From Heterostelium multicystogenum (Eukaryota > Evosea > Eumycetozoa > Acytosteliales > Acytosteliaceae), in the NCBI GenBank assembly GCA_003667245.1, contig RCNN01000344.1:1-37613 (forward strand): a stretch of 37,613 bases of DNA, read 5' to 3'. The notes beneath the pieces were generated by a model. It saw nothing but the letters and a program-made list of their open reading frames with translations, did not search any database and was not told the origin of the DNA. The position numbers and the translations under genes were made by a program. Every line of letters begins with the position of its first letter. Position 1 is the stretch's first letter. This document shows positions 1-19,045 of the stretch, piece after piece.

Positions 1-985
1 TTTCCGGGCCGGATGGGCGATTCCTCGGCGTGGCCGTGGCCACCATGCGCCTGTCGTACTTCAGCAAACTGTTCCGCAGCCTGAATATCGGCAGCGACAG
101 CACCATCAACCTGATCAACCGACAAGGCATCCTGCTGGCCCGCAAGCCGTTGCTGGAACGGGACATGATCGACAAGGACCTCAGCCAGCGGCCCAACGTC
201 GCGCGCATATTGCACGAGCGCGAACGGCAACTTTCGCGGCACCTCCAGTGTGGATGAGGAGCACCGCCTGTATATACCTTCTCAACGGTGGGCGATTTAA
301 CCGCTGATCGTCGTCGTGGGGCTGTCCACGAATGGACATATTCGCCCCCTGGAAGCGCGCAGCACTGGTGATCAGCGGCGCCACCGGGGATTTTGTGCAT
401 CGGCCTTTTTGTGGCTGACCTGGATGCTCTGCATGGAATTGCGCAGGCGCCACCGTGCCGAACAGGTGCTGTCAGAACTGGCAGCCACCGACGCGCTCAC
501 CGGCCTGGCCAACCCGCCGTACCCTGGACCAGCGACTGCGCCTGGAATGGGACCGCGCCCAGCGTTCGGCCGAGCCGTTGACGGTGCTGATGATTGACGT
601 GGACCACTTCAAGGCGTTCAACGACCGACATGGCCATCAAGGTGGCGACGAGGCACTGCGCACGGTGGCGCAGGTGATCGAGGGCAATATCCGCGCGCCC
701 GGCCGACCTCGCTGCTCGCTATGGCGGGAAGAATTTGCAGTGGTGCTGCCGCATACCGACAGCCAGGGTGCACGCGTGATTGCTGAACATATCCGCAGCA
801 GTGTCGAACACCTGCCGCGAGTGAGCGGGGATACGGTGCCGATTACCGTCAGCATCGGCCTCGTACCGTGGACCAAAAACAGCCGACCACGCTTGGAGGA
901 ATTACTGCTCAACGACCAGGCGCTGTATGAGGCCAAGCATACCGGGCGTAATCGCGTTGTTGATGCCGGCGCTTTAAAGCCGTGA
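1..985 (+). CDS. Sensor diguanylate cyclase, 3' part (5' end outside window), frameshifted
   Basis: Makes cyclic di-GMP from two GTP at the inner membrane. The visible part starts inside an extracellular Cache/PDC-like sensor domain (GRFLGVAVATMRLSYFSKLF near the start). After a membrane helix around 370-440 (LCIGLF...) comes a short Arg-rich linker (MELRRRHRAEQVL) and a GGDEF domain with DALTGLAN at about 492 and VLMIDVDHFKAFNDRHGHQGGDE at about 585-655. The active-site loop reads GGEEF only if one G is added in the run at about 722-728; an RxxD inhibitory site seems to lie just upstream but sits in the same damaged stretch. Further frame changes occur near 240, 290, 390 and 515. The end (VDAGALKP, stop 983-985) is clear. 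It is convergent with lpxC. The signal sensed is unknown. It may be an intact gene with sequence errors or, being dispensable, a true pseudogene. Confidence 0.85.
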
Positions 986-1032
986 CGCGAAGCGTCACAG
1001 GAGGCGTTACCACGCAGAGCGTGGGAACGATC
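982..1032. repeat. REP-like pair of small palindromes
   Basis: Two hairpins lie in tandem: GTGACGC-GAA-GCGTCAC at 982-998 and CCACGC-AGA-GCGTGG at 1010-1024, the second inside the phrase CCACGCAGAGCGTGGGAACG. I recognise this phrase as a common intergenic repeat of fluorescent pseudomonads (known from memory, not searched). The first hairpin overlaps the stop codon of the diguanylate cyclase gene. Confidence 0.6.
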
Positions 1033-1062
1033 AAAAAAAAAGGCCACCCGAAGGCGGCCTTT
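1033..1062 (-). terminator. Rho-independent terminator of lpxC
   Basis: Read on the minus strand, a 10-bp stem (AAAGGCCGCC / GGTGGCCTTT, one G-U pair) is capped by a C(UUCG)G tetraloop and followed by an unbroken T run. It lies 26 bp past the lpxC stop and ends the dcw transcript. The A run on the other side gives only a short T tract for the plus strand, so it should work best for lpxC. Confidence 0.85.
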
Positions 1063-1088
1063 AAAACAAAAGGAAAGAGAGTTGTTAC

Positions 1089-2040
<952 letters not shown>

Positions 2041-2056
2041 TCAACAAAGGCTGGCG

Positions 2057-2085
2057 ATAATAGCAGACCAGACCTTTGCTGAACA
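2057..2085 (-). promoter_or_regulatory. Probable lpxC promoter
   Basis: In the 112-bp ftsZ-lpxC gap the minus strand shows an extended -10, TGC-TATTAT (-10 at 2057-2062), and a weak -35, TGTTCA (2080-2085), 17 bp apart. The start would be near 2050, leaving a 5' leader of about 45 nt before the ATG. This would allow lpxC to be expressed apart from the division genes. By sequence only. Confidence 0.5.
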
Positions 2086-2116
2086 CCAATCACCTTCATA
2101 GCCCTGATACATTCCA

Positions 2117-3314
2117 TTAATCGGCCTGACGACGCAGGAAAGCCGGGATGTCCAGGTAGTCCAGGTCATCTTGCGGATTCGGGCTGCGGGATGCAGCAGC
2201 ACCGGCCTGAGCCTGGTTGCGCATCACGGTCGGACGATCCAGGTCACGATAGTTCACAGACGGCAGTTCCTGGCGCGAAGGCGCTGGAGCGGCAGCTTGC
2301 TGGCTGGCGTGGCTGGTATGGACGGTGTTGTCGATGACCTTAACAGGCTTCTCGATTTTCGCACCCAGGCCGGTCGCAACAACGGTCACGTGCAGTTCGT
2401 CGCGCATGTCCGGATCGATAACGGTACCGACCTTGACCATGGCGTGCTCGGAAGCGAAGGCTTCGATGATGCTACCCACGTCGGAGTACTCACCCAGGGA
2501 CAGGTCAGGGACCGGCGGTGATGTTCACCAGGATGCCGCGTGCGCCTTGCAGGTTCACGTCTTCCAGCAACGGGTTGCGGATGGCCGCTTCGGTAGCTTC
2601 ACGTGCACGGTTCGGACCGCTGGCGCAGCCAGTGCCCATCATCGCCATGCCCATTTCGCTCATCACGGTACGTACGTCGGCAAAGTCGACGTTGATCATG
2701 CCCGGACGCTTGATGATGTCGGAGATACCGCGAACGGCACCGGCCAGTACATCGTCAGCCTTGGCAAACGCAGACAGCAGGCTTGCGTCCTTGCCGAGGA
2801 TGGTCAGCAGCTTCTCGTTGGGAATGGTGATCAACGAGTCGACGCTTTCGGACAGCAGACGGATGCCTTCATCGGCGATCTGCATGCGCTTGCGACCTTC
2901 GAACGGGAATGGACGGGTCACGACGGCAACCGTCAGGATCCCCATTTCCTTGGCCACTTCGGCAATGATCGGCGCAGCACCGGTACCGGTACCACCGCCC
3001 ATGCCCGTGGTGATGAACACCATGTTGGTGCCTTGCAGCACTTCAGCGATGCGCTCGCGGTCTTCCAGGGCGGCTTGACGGCCGACTTCCGGATTCGCGC
3101 CGGCACCCAGGCCCTTGGTCACGGCTGTGCCCAATTGCAGGATGGTGCGTGCACCGATGCTTTTGAGGGCCTGGGCGTCAGTGTTGGCGCAGATGAATTC
3201 AACGCCTTCAATGTTGCTCTTGACCATGTGGTTGACAGCGTTGCCGCCGCCACCGCCGACGCCGATCACTTTGATGACCGGGCTTGCGGGGATGTTGTCT
3301 ACGAGTTCGAACAT
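2117..3314 (-). CDS. ftsZ: FtsZ, tubulin-like division GTPase (one frameshift)
   Basis: Polymerises on GTP into the mid-cell Z ring that recruits the divisome. The nucleotide-binding region ([15 protein letters not shown] near residue 20 and the tubulin signature [12 protein letters not shown] near residue 105) is intact. The C-terminus ends in the conserved peptide [17 protein letters not shown] that binds FtsA and ZipA, after a Gln/Ala/Pro-rich linker. The frame changes once, at about 2510-2515, where a CCC replaces an expected CC ([17 protein letters not shown]). Without that base the protein is 398 aa, as in other pseudomonads. The start has a strong GGAGAGG site. It lies 65 bp after ftsA. 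Essential, so the break is a sequence error. Confidence 0.97.
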
Positions 3315-3379
3315 TTTCCCTCTCCTTTCATTTCTCTAGTTTTTTCGCCTACTACTTGAAACGGTGTTGCGGTAAATCT

Positions 3380-4642
3380 TTAGAAATTGCCTTTCACCCA
3401 AGCCTGCAACCGCTCGAACAACGGCGCTTTCGCTTCGTCGTCGCTTCTGTAGCTGTCGCGGTTGCTCGGGCCCGACAGGGAAATGCCGTCGGTCTGCTTT
3501 TGCAGCCCGTACAACAGCAAGCCCACACCGGTGGAATAAATCGGGTTGCGCACTACGTCGCCCAGGCCTTTCACGCCGTGGGGCACGCCCAGGCGGACCG
3601 GCATGTGGAAGATTTCCTCGGCCAGTTCGACCGCGCCTTCCATCTTCGAGGTGCCACCGGTCAGCACGATTCCGGCCGGGATCAAATCTTCGTAGCCGCT
3701 GCGACGCAGTTCAGCCTGGATCAGGGTGAACAGTTCGTCGTAGCGCGGCTCGACCACTTCGGCCAATGCCTGGCGCGACAGTTCGCGCGGTGGACGATCG
3801 CCCACGCTTGGCACCTTGATGGTTTCACCGGCACCGGCCAGCTTGGCCAGGGCGCAGGCGTAACGGATCTTGATTTCTTCGGCGTACTGGGTCGGTGTGC
3901 GCAACGCCATGGCGATGTCGTTGGTCACCTGGTCACCGGCAATCGGGATCACGGCGGTGTGACGAATCGCACCCTCGGTGAAGATCGCGATGTCCGTGGT
4001 GCCGCCGCCGATGTCCACCAGGCACACGCCCAGTTCTTTTTCGTCGTCGGTCAGTACCGAGTAAGCCGAAGCCAACTGCTCGAGAATGATGTCGTCGATT
4101 TCCAGGCCGCAGCGGCGCACGCATTTTTCAATGTTCTGTGCCGCGTTGACGGCGCAGGTCACTACGTGAACCTTGGCTTCCAGACGTACGCCCGACATGC
4201 CCAGGGGCTCGCGAACGCCTTCCTGGTTATCGATCACGTAGTCCTGCGGCAGGGTGTGCAGCACGCGCTGGTCAGCCGGGATCGCCACGGCTTGCGCTGC
4301 GTCGAGTACCCGCTCCAGGTCGGCCGAGCTGACTTCGCGGTCGCGAATCGCGACGATGCCGTGGGAATTCAGGCTGCGGATGTGGTTGCCGGCAACGCCG
4401 ACAAATGCCGAGTGAATCCGGCAACCGGCCATCAGCTGCGCTTCTTCGATGGCGCGCTGGATCGATTGCACGGTGGATTCAATATTCACCACCACGCCCT
4501 TCTTCAGGCCCCGGGACGGATGCGTGCCGATTCCGACGATTTCCAGCGTGCCGTCGTCCGCGACCTCGCCTACCAGCGCCACCACCTTGGAGGTGCCGAT
4601 ATCCAGACCGACGATCATTTTGCCGCTTTGCACGTTTGCCAT
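3380..4642 (-). CDS. ftsA: FtsA, actin-like Z-ring membrane anchor
   Basis: Intact, 420 aa. ATPase of the actin/Hsp70 fold that ties FtsZ filaments to the inner membrane and helps start septal synthesis. The phosphate-1 loop is VGLDIGTSKV (about residues 11-20), the phosphate-2 loop VDIGGGTTDIAIF (about 207-219), and the adenosine loop GIVLTGGTSKMEG (about 325-337). The last residues, PLFERLQAWVKGNF, form the expected amphipathic membrane-targeting helix. It starts 15 bp after the ftsQ stop and is followed by ftsZ. No unusual features; one of the few unbroken genes of the cluster. Confidence 0.97.
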   Translation of the reverse strand: MANVQSGKMIVGLDIGTSKVVALVGEVADDGTLEIVGIGTHPSRGLKKGVVVNIESTVQSIQRAIEEAQLMAGCRIHSAFVGVAGNHIRSLNSHGIVAIRDREVSSADLERVLDAAQAVAIPADQRVLHTLPQDYVIDNQEGVREPLGMSGVRLEAKVHVVTCAVNAAQNIEKCVRRCGLEIDDIILEQLASAYSVLTDDEKELGVCLVDIGGGTTDIAIFTEGAIRHTAVIPIAGDQVTNDIAMALRTPTQYAEEIKIRYACALAKLAGAGETIKVPSVGDRPPRELSRQALAEVVEPRYDELFTLIQAELRRSGYEDLIPAGIVLTGGTSKMEGAVELAEEIFHMPVRLGVPHGVKGLGDVVRNPIYSTGVGLLLYGLQKQTDGISLSGPSNRDSYRSDDEAKAPLFERLQAWVKGNF

Positions 4643-4657
4643 GGGTCCTGCCTCTTC

Positions 4658-7922
<3,265 letters not shown>

Positions 7923-7930
<8 letters not shown>

Positions 7931-9000
7931 GGGCCACCTCCAGGCAGATATTCGACCACGGTGCGGGTTGCGTCAGGTTTGGCCAGGCGGCTTGCGTGCT
8001 CGCCATGCTGTTCAGTCGTTCCGGTTGCATCAAAACCTCGGTCAGGCGTGCGGCCAAATCGGCGGCGCCAGTCGTTCTTTGCGGCAGCAGGAAGGCAGCG
8101 CCCTCCCCGGCCAAATATTCGGCGTTGCGGGTCTGGTGATCGTCGATCGCGTGGGGCAAAGGCACCAGCAAGGACGGCAGACCGGCGGCGGCCAGTTCAC
8201 TGACGGTCAACGCACCTGCGCGACAGACCACCAGGTCGGCCCAGCCATAGGCTTGGGCCATGTCTTTGATGAAGGGCTGCACATTCGCCTCCACACCCGC
8301 ATCGCGATAACGCGTCGCGGTCACTTCATCGTGGTTCTTGCCGGCCTGGATGGAAGATCTCCGGGCGCAGCTCCACGGGGAGTTGCGAACACCGCTTCAG
8401 GCAGCAATTTGTTCAACGGTTCGGCGCCCAGGCTTCCGCCCAGGATCAACAGGTGCGCCTTGCGACCGGCCAATGGCTGGCGGGCGATGTCCATGAAACA
8501 GTTCGGTACGCACCGGGTTGCCGGTGGTACGCAACTTGTCCCGGGGACCAAAGGTCTTCGGAAACGCCTCGCATACCCGTGCAGCCAAGGGCACCAGCAG
8601 GGCGATTGGCAGTGACCGGCCACGGCATTCTGCTCGTGGACGATCACTGGCACGCCGGCGAGTCTTGCCGCAACACCGCCGGGCCGGTCACGTAGCCACC
8701 AAAAGCCCAGCACGCCATACCGGCTTCACTTCGCGGATCACCTTGCGCGCCTGCCACACGGCCTTGAGCAACACGAACGGCGCCTTCAGCAGGGACAATT
8801 TGCCCTTGCCACGCAAGCCCGGTGACGTTGATCAAATGCAGCGGCAAGCCGGCATTCGGTACCAGATCATTTTCGATGCCGCGCGGCGTACCGAGCCCAA
8901 TGCACGTGTAGCCACGGTTCTGGAACTCACGGGCACAGGCCAGCGCCGGGAACACGTGGCCACCGGTGCCGCCTGCCATGATCAGCACGTTAGCGCCCAT
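7923..9000 (-). CDS. murG: MurG, lipid II-forming GlcNAc transferase (frameshifted)
   Basis: Peripheral inner-membrane GT-B enzyme that adds GlcNAc to lipid I to make lipid II. The N-terminus is [20 protein letters not shown], with the first glycine-rich loop GGTGGHV. Later come [20 protein letters not shown] (second G loop), [19 protein letters not shown] and [19 protein letters not shown] (UDP-GlcNAc site). The frame breaks repeatedly between about 8320 and 8820, including near 8815, 8710, 8600, 8490 and 8350, so the middle third is hard to read in one frame. Span and ends fit the usual length of about 357 aa. It overlaps ftsW by 11 bp and murC by 8 bp. Confidence 0.94.
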
Positions 9001-10219
9001 GGTTCGGCTCCTCGGCGAAGTCGCTTTTCGCTGAACTCCATCTCTTCGCTGCCCAGGTGGGTCCGACTCTCCCACTCGATACGCAGCAACAACCCGAGAC
9101 AGGCGCAGCAAATCACCAACGAGCTGCCGCCGTAGCTGAGGAACGGCAAGGTCAGGCCCTTGGTCGGCAGCAGGCCGACGTTCACCCCCGATGTTGATCA
9201 GGAACTGGCCGATCCACAGGAACGACAAGCCGTACGCCACGTAGGCGGCGAAATATTGCTTGGCCTTTTCGGCCCACAAGCCGATGTACATGCCGCGAAC
9301 ACACACGAACACGAACAGCGCGACGGTGCACAGCGAACCGACCACACCCAGCTCTTCGGCGAGTACCGAGAACACGAAGTCGGTGTGGGCTTCCGGCAGG
9401 TAGAACTGCTTCTGCACGCTATTGCCCCAGGCCCACGCCCAGCCACTCCACCGCGACCGAAGGCGATCAACGCCTGGGTCAACTGGTAGCCGGAACCGAA
9501 CTGATCGGACCACGGGTCGGTAAAGGTAATCAGACGGGCCATCCGGTAGGGTTGCGCCTGCACCAGAATGGTCACGCGCGGCCACCGCCAGCACCACCAT
9601 CAGGGTGAAGCGGAACAGGCCGACGCCACCGAGGAACAGCATCCGCCGCCGCCGCGCCCATCATTACAAACGGTGGCACCGAAGTCCGGCTCCATCAGCA
9701 ACAGGCCGGCCATGGGCAGCAGCACGATGAACGGCTTGAAGAAGCCCCATCCAGCTTTCGCGTACTTCTTTCTGGCGCCGCACCAGGTAGCCGGCGAGGT
9801 AGATCACCACGAACACCTTGGCGATTTCCGACGGCTGCAGCGTTGAACGCACCGAAGCCGATCCAGCGCATCGAGCCGTTCACCTCACGCCCGATGCCGG
9901 GCAGGATCACCATCACCAACAGGCCGAAGGCGCCCACCAGCATCAGCCAACCCAGGCGCTGCCAGGTGGCGATCGGGATCATCATGGTGACGATGCATGC
10001 GCCAAGGCCAATCACCAGGTACACCAGGTGACGGATCATCATGTACAGGGTGTTGCCCGATTGCACCGCAGCCACTTCCGAGGAGGCCGAGGTGATCATC
10101 ACCAGGCCCAGGCCCAGCAGCGCGAGGCAACCGGCGAGCATCGGGAAGTCCAGGTCGATACCGCGCCCCGGTAATGATCGGCGACGGGTACGGCTTGATG
10201 ATGTTACGGAAATTGATAC

Positions 10220-10223
<4 letters not shown>
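8990..10223 (-). CDS. ftsW: FtsW, septal peptidoglycan polymerase (SEDS family, frameshifted)
   Basis: Ten-pass SEDS glycosyltransferase that works with FtsI to make septal peptidoglycan from lipid [21 protein letters not shown] starts it. Recognisable helices include [36 protein letters not shown] and [20 protein letters not shown]. The SEDS signatures [29 protein letters not shown] and [19 protein letters not shown] are present. Frame changes lie near 10165, 9840, 9750, 9645, 9570, 9440 and 9185. Near 9030 an extra A decides the end: without it the protein ends FAEEPNHGR at 8990; with it, ALTC at 8982. I chose 8990 because it keeps a short overlap with murG. The ATG overlaps the murD stop by 4 bp. 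Confidence 0.93.
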
Positions 10224-11575
<1,352 letters not shown>

Positions 11576-11581
11576 TCGTTT

Positions 11582-12665
11582 CTACCTCAGTTTCAGGGTG
11601 GCAAGGCCGAACAGAACCAGAATCACGGTGATAATCCAGAAACGGACAATCACCCGCGGCTCAGGCCAGCCCTTGAGTTCAAAGTGGTGGTGAATCGGCG
11701 CCATGCGGAATACGCGGGCCCGGTCAATTTGAAGGAGGCAACCTGGATCACCACCGACAGGGTTTCCATCACGAACACACCGCCCATGATGAACAGGACG
11801 ATTTCCTGACGGACGATCACCGCGATGGTGCCCAGGGCCGCGCCCAGCGCCAGTGCGCCGACGTCGCCCATGAAGACTTGTGCGGGGTAGGTGTTGAACC
11901 ACAGGAAGCCCAGGCCCGCACCGATCAACGCACCGCAGAACACAATCAGTTCGCCCGCGCCCGGTACATACGGGATCAGCAGGTATTCCGCGAATTTCAC
12001 GTTACCCGACAGGTAGCAGAAGATGCCGAGGGCGCCGCCCACCATCACAGTCGGCATGATCGCCAGGCCGTCGAGGCCGTCCGTCAGGTTGACCGCATTG
12101 CTGGAGCCGACGATCACGAAGTAGGTCAGCACCACGAAGCCGACGCCCAGTGGAATGCTGGCGTCCTTGAGCATCGGGATGATCAGGGTGGTTTCCACCG
12201 CGCTTGGCGCAGTCATGAACAGGAAGATCGCCGCGCCGAGGCCGAACACCGACTGCCAGAAATACTTCCAGCGGCTAGGCAGCCCCTTGGAGTTCTTCTC
12301 GATCACCTTGCGGTAGTCATCTACCCAACCGATGGCGCCGAACAGCAGGGTCACCAGCAGCACGGTCCAGACATAACGGTTATGCAGGTCAGCCCACAGC
12401 AGCGTACTGATGCCGATGGACGACAGGATCAAACGCACCGCCCATGGTCGGGGTGCCGGATTTGGAAAGGTGCGACTGCGGGCCGTCGTTGCGCACCGAC
12501 TGGCCAATCTGCAGGTTTTGCAGGGTACGGATCATCCATGGCCCGAGGAACAGCGAACAACGACAGCGCGGTCAGCACACCCAGGATCCCGCGCAGGGTC
12601 AGGTACTGAAAGACCGCGAAGCCTTTGTGGAACTGTTGCAGATACTCAGCCAGCAGCAGCAGCAT
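11582..12665 (-). CDS. mraY: MraY, phospho-MurNAc-pentapeptide transferase (frameshifted)
   Basis: Ten-pass inner-membrane enzyme that moves phospho-MurNAc-pentapeptide onto undecaprenyl phosphate to make lipid I. It begins [20 protein letters not shown]. Signature parts are [17 protein letters not shown] (Asp pair), [37 protein letters not shown] and the His motif [16 protein letters not shown]. It ends [11 protein letters not shown]. Frame changes occur near 12560, 12430 and 11720. The net excess is one base, and removing it gives exactly 360 aa, the canonical length. The ATG overlaps the murF stop by one base (TAATG). Confidence 0.95.
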
Positions 12666-14028
12666 TAATGTTTCTCCGTACTTGAGCCACACAAGGCCGC
12701 GACGACGTTTTCCATCACCGCGCTGCGCGATCCCTTGATCAAAATAGTGGTGTGTTTGTCTTGTTCAGCCGCACTCAGTGCCTGGATCAGTTCGGCCTGG
12801 CTGGCGAAATGCCTGGCGCCCGGCCCGAAGGTGTCCACGGCGTGCAGCATGTTCGGGCCAACGGCGTACAGGGCATCGACCTTGCCGGCGGCGTACGCGC
12901 CGACTTCACGGTGAGACTGTTCGGCCCACTCGCCCAGCTCGGCGATATCTCCCAGCACCCAGCACCTTGCGACCGTCGAAGCTGGTCAGCAGGTCGATGG
13001 CGGCACAGATCGAGGACTGGTTGGCGTTGTAGGTGTCATCAATCACGCGCATGCCGTTGCTGGCCAGTTGCGCGACGGTGCGGCCCTTGACCGGTTGCAC
13101 GGCGCCAAGGCCGGTGGCGATGCCAAACAACGACACGCCCAGCACGTGGGCGGCGGCGGCGGCAGCCAGGGCATTGGCGACGTTGTGGTTGCCCAGCAGG
13201 TTCAGTTGTACGTGCTCGTCACCTTGCGGGGTATGCAGGGTGAAGGACGGGCAGCCACGAGCGTCGGCCTTGATATTCGAGGCATGGAAATCGGCAGCGG
13301 CGTTGTGCACCGCGAAGCTCAACACCTTGCGACCGGCGGCACGTACACGCCAGGTTTCGAAGGCCTTGTCATCGAGGTTCAGCACGGCAGTGCCGATGCG
13401 TCGAGGCCTTCGATGATTTCGCCCTTGGCTTCGACGATCTTTTCAGGGCCGCCAAACTCGCCAACGTGGGCAGTACCGGCGTTGCTGATCACCGCGACAT
13501 GAGGCTTGGTCATGGCCACGGTGTAGGCGATTTCGCCGATGCGCGAAGCACCCAGCTCGATAACGGCCGCCGTGTGTTCCGGGGCCAGTTCGAGCAGGGT
13601 CAGCGGAGCGCCGAAGTCATTGTTCAGGTTGCCACGGGTCGCCAGGACCGGGCCGCGCGTGCGCAGGATGCCGGCCAGCAGCTCCTTGACCGTGGTCTTG
13701 CCGCTGGAACCGGTGATCGCCGCAACAGGCTTGGTGAAGGCGGCACGGTTCAGCGCCCCCAGTTGGCCGAGGGCCAGGCGGGTGTCGGCGACCAGCAATT
13801 GTGGCAGCGTCGAGTCAGCGACTTCGCGCTGCACCAGAGCGCCGACAGCGCCCTTTGGCAGCGACGTCATTCAGGTAGTCATGGCCATCGAAACTCGGGC
13901 CGGCCAAGGCGACAAACAGTTGCCCGGGCTTGATCGTCCGGCTGTCGATGCTGACGCCATCAAAGCTGCAATCAGCCGACAGCACACGGGCCGACAGGGC
14001 CTGGGTCAGTTCGCTGAATGTGAGCGCC

Positions 14029-14036
<8 letters not shown>
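12665..14036 (-). CDS. murF: MurF, tripeptide D-Ala-D-Ala ligase (frameshifted)
   Basis: Adds the D-Ala-D-Ala made by DdlB to UDP-MurNAc-tripeptide. [20 protein letters not shown] starts it; [19 protein letters not shown] is the N-domain uridine site, and [20 protein letters not shown] the ATP loop. [47 protein letters not shown] and [20 protein letters not shown] follow, then [20 protein letters not shown]. It ends [15 protein letters not shown]. Frames change near 13855, 13385 and 12960. The span fits a protein of about 457 aa. It overlaps murE by 8 bp and mraY by 1 bp. Confidence 0.94.
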
Positions 14037-17527
<3,491 letters not shown>

Positions 17528-17531
<4 letters not shown>

Positions 17532-18475
17532 CGCAACTTCTCCGCAACGCGCATGACAGCGCTACGGGCACGTGGGTTGGCCTTGAGTTCGGCTTCGGAA
17601 GCGAACTGCGCTTTGCCATGGATTTTGATTTTCGGCACAAAGGCTTCGTAACGCACCGGCAGGTTGCGCGGCAGGTTGTCGGACTCGCCCTTGACCAGGC
17701 GACGCATGAACAATTTGACGATGCGGTCTTCCAGGGAGTGGAAGCTGATCACCACCAGGCGACCGCCCACTTCCAGGGCTTCCAGGGCGGCTTCGAGGCC
17801 GGCTTCCAGGTCGCCCAATTCGTTGTTGACGTGAATACGCAGGCCCTGGAACGCACGGGTTGCCGGGTTCTTGCCCTTTTCCCATGCAGGGTTGGCGACT
17901 TTCAGCACCTCAGCCAGGTCGGCCGTGCGCTCGAACGGCTGGATTTCCCGGCGTTCGACCACGGCACGCGCCATGCGGCCAGCGAAGCGCTCTTCGCCGT
18001 ATTCCTTGAACACACGGGTGATTTCTTCGTGGGGAGCGGTAGCGATGAACTGCGCGGCGCTGATGCCACGGCTTGGGTCCATGCGCATGTCCAGCGGGCC
18101 GTCGTTCATGAAACTGAAGCCGCGCTCAGGGTCGTCCAGCTGTGGGGAAGACACGCCCAGGTCCAGCAGAACCCCGGCCACCTTGCCCGCCATGCCACGT
18201 TCGGCGACTTCTGCACCGAGCTCGGCAAAGCTGCGCTGCACAACGACAAAGCGGCCGTCTTCGGCCGCTAGCGCTTGCCCGGTGGCAATCGCTTGAGGGT
18301 CTTTGTCGAACCCGAGGAGCTTACCGTCCGGACCCAGCTGGCTGAGGATCAGCCGACTGTGCCCGCCCCTGCCGAAGGTGCCATCCAAATAGCAGCCATC
18401 CGCGCGTACGGCGAGAGCCTCAACGGCTTCGTCAAGCAGTACGGTGATGTGGTTAAAGCCGCTATCAATAGTCAC
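17528..18475 (-). CDS. rsmH: RsmH, 16S rRNA m4C1402 methyltransferase
   Basis: Intact, 315 aa. SAM-dependent methylation of C1402 in the ribosomal P site, together with RsmI, whose gene lies about 1.2 kb away. [17 protein letters not shown] opens the protein, and [16 protein letters not shown] (about residues 32-47) is the SAM loop. [36 protein letters not shown] and [18 protein letters not shown] are the other family motifs. The second gene of the dcw operon, overlapping mraZ and ftsL by 4 bp each (ATGA). Formerly mraW. Confidence 0.97.
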
Positions 18476-18927
18476 AGGATCAAATCACGCAGTTCATCAG
18501 GCATGGCGCCCGGTTGTTGAATAGCAGCCAGGTCAGCTGCCGAAACAGCATCCCAGGCATCTTCGTCCCACAATTGGAACTTGTTCAGTTGGCCTACCAG
18601 CATCGCGCGCTTGTCCAATTTGGCGTATTCGCGCAGACGCGGTGGAACCAGGAAACGACCACTGCCATCGAGTTCGAGGTCGACGGCATTACCAATCAGC
18701 AAGCGTTGCAGGCGGCGGTTCTCTTCACGCAGTGAAGGCAGTGCACGCAACTTGGTTTCAATCAGCTCCCACTCATCGAGCGGGTACACACATAAACAGG
18801 GATCAACGGCATCGATGGTGATGATTAATTGCCCGGAACTTCGCGAAATGAGCTCGTCACGATACCGGCTCGGCATGGCGAGACGGCCTTTTGCATCGAG
18901 ACTGATAGCGTTAGCTCCGCGAAACAC
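18472..18927 (-). CDS. mraZ: MraZ, dcw operon transcriptional regulator
   Basis: Intact, 151 aa. Ring-forming DNA-binding protein that in E. coli represses its own operon through repeated TGGG-type boxes. Two AbrB-like halves each carry the DxxxR signature: [18 protein letters not shown] at the N-terminus and [19 protein letters not shown] in the middle. The start is a GTG at 18925-18927, with GGAG 11 nt upstream on the minus strand; the sequence [14 protein letters not shown] matches the family start. It is the first gene of the cluster, preceded by a good promoter and three matching boxes, so autoregulation is likely here too. Confidence 0.96.
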   Translation of the reverse strand: MFRGANAISLDAKGRLAMPSRYRDELISRSSGQLIITIDAVDPCLCVYPLDEWELIETKLRALPSLREENRRLQRLLIGNAVDLELDGSGRFLVPPRLREYAKLDKRAMLVGQLNKFQLWDEDAWDAVSAADLAAIQQPGAMPDELRDLIL

Positions 18928-18969
18928 AGATGCGTTTCTCCAAATTTTAGCGTTTTACGTTCAAAAAAC

Positions 18970-18993
18970 CCACTTTGTGCCACTTTCCGCCAC
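18970..18993 (-). promoter_or_regulatory. MraZ operator: three GTGG boxes at 10-bp spacing
   Basis: On the minus strand the core reads GTGGCGGAAA, GTGGCACAAA, GTGGG, with the GTGG cores at 18990-18993, 18980-18983 and 18970-18973. The exact 10-bp period matches the published E. coli MraZ boxes (repeated TGGG/GTGG, one helical turn apart). They lie just downstream of the -10, where bound MraZ would block initiation. Confidence 0.75.
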
Positions 18994-19001
18994 TTGCGCA
19001 C

Positions 19002-19031
19002 ACTATAGGAATGCGCCCACCACACCGTCAA
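19002..19031 (-). promoter_or_regulatory. dcw (mraZ) promoter, sigma70 type
   Basis: -35 TTGACG at 19026-19031 and -10 TATAGT at 19002-19007 with an 18-bp spacer. The start is predicted near 18995, giving an mRNA leader of about 68 nt before the mraZ GTG. It drives the 16-gene cluster toward lpxC. Confidence 0.75.
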
Positions 19032-19045
19032 GGCGCGGATTCAAG

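Noticed and set aside
2325..3359. Long open frame on the plus strand opposite ftsZ
   Set aside because: It mirrors the codons of ftsZ on the other strand, is rich in His/Asp/Gly and has no family motif. It is a shadow of a high-GC gene.
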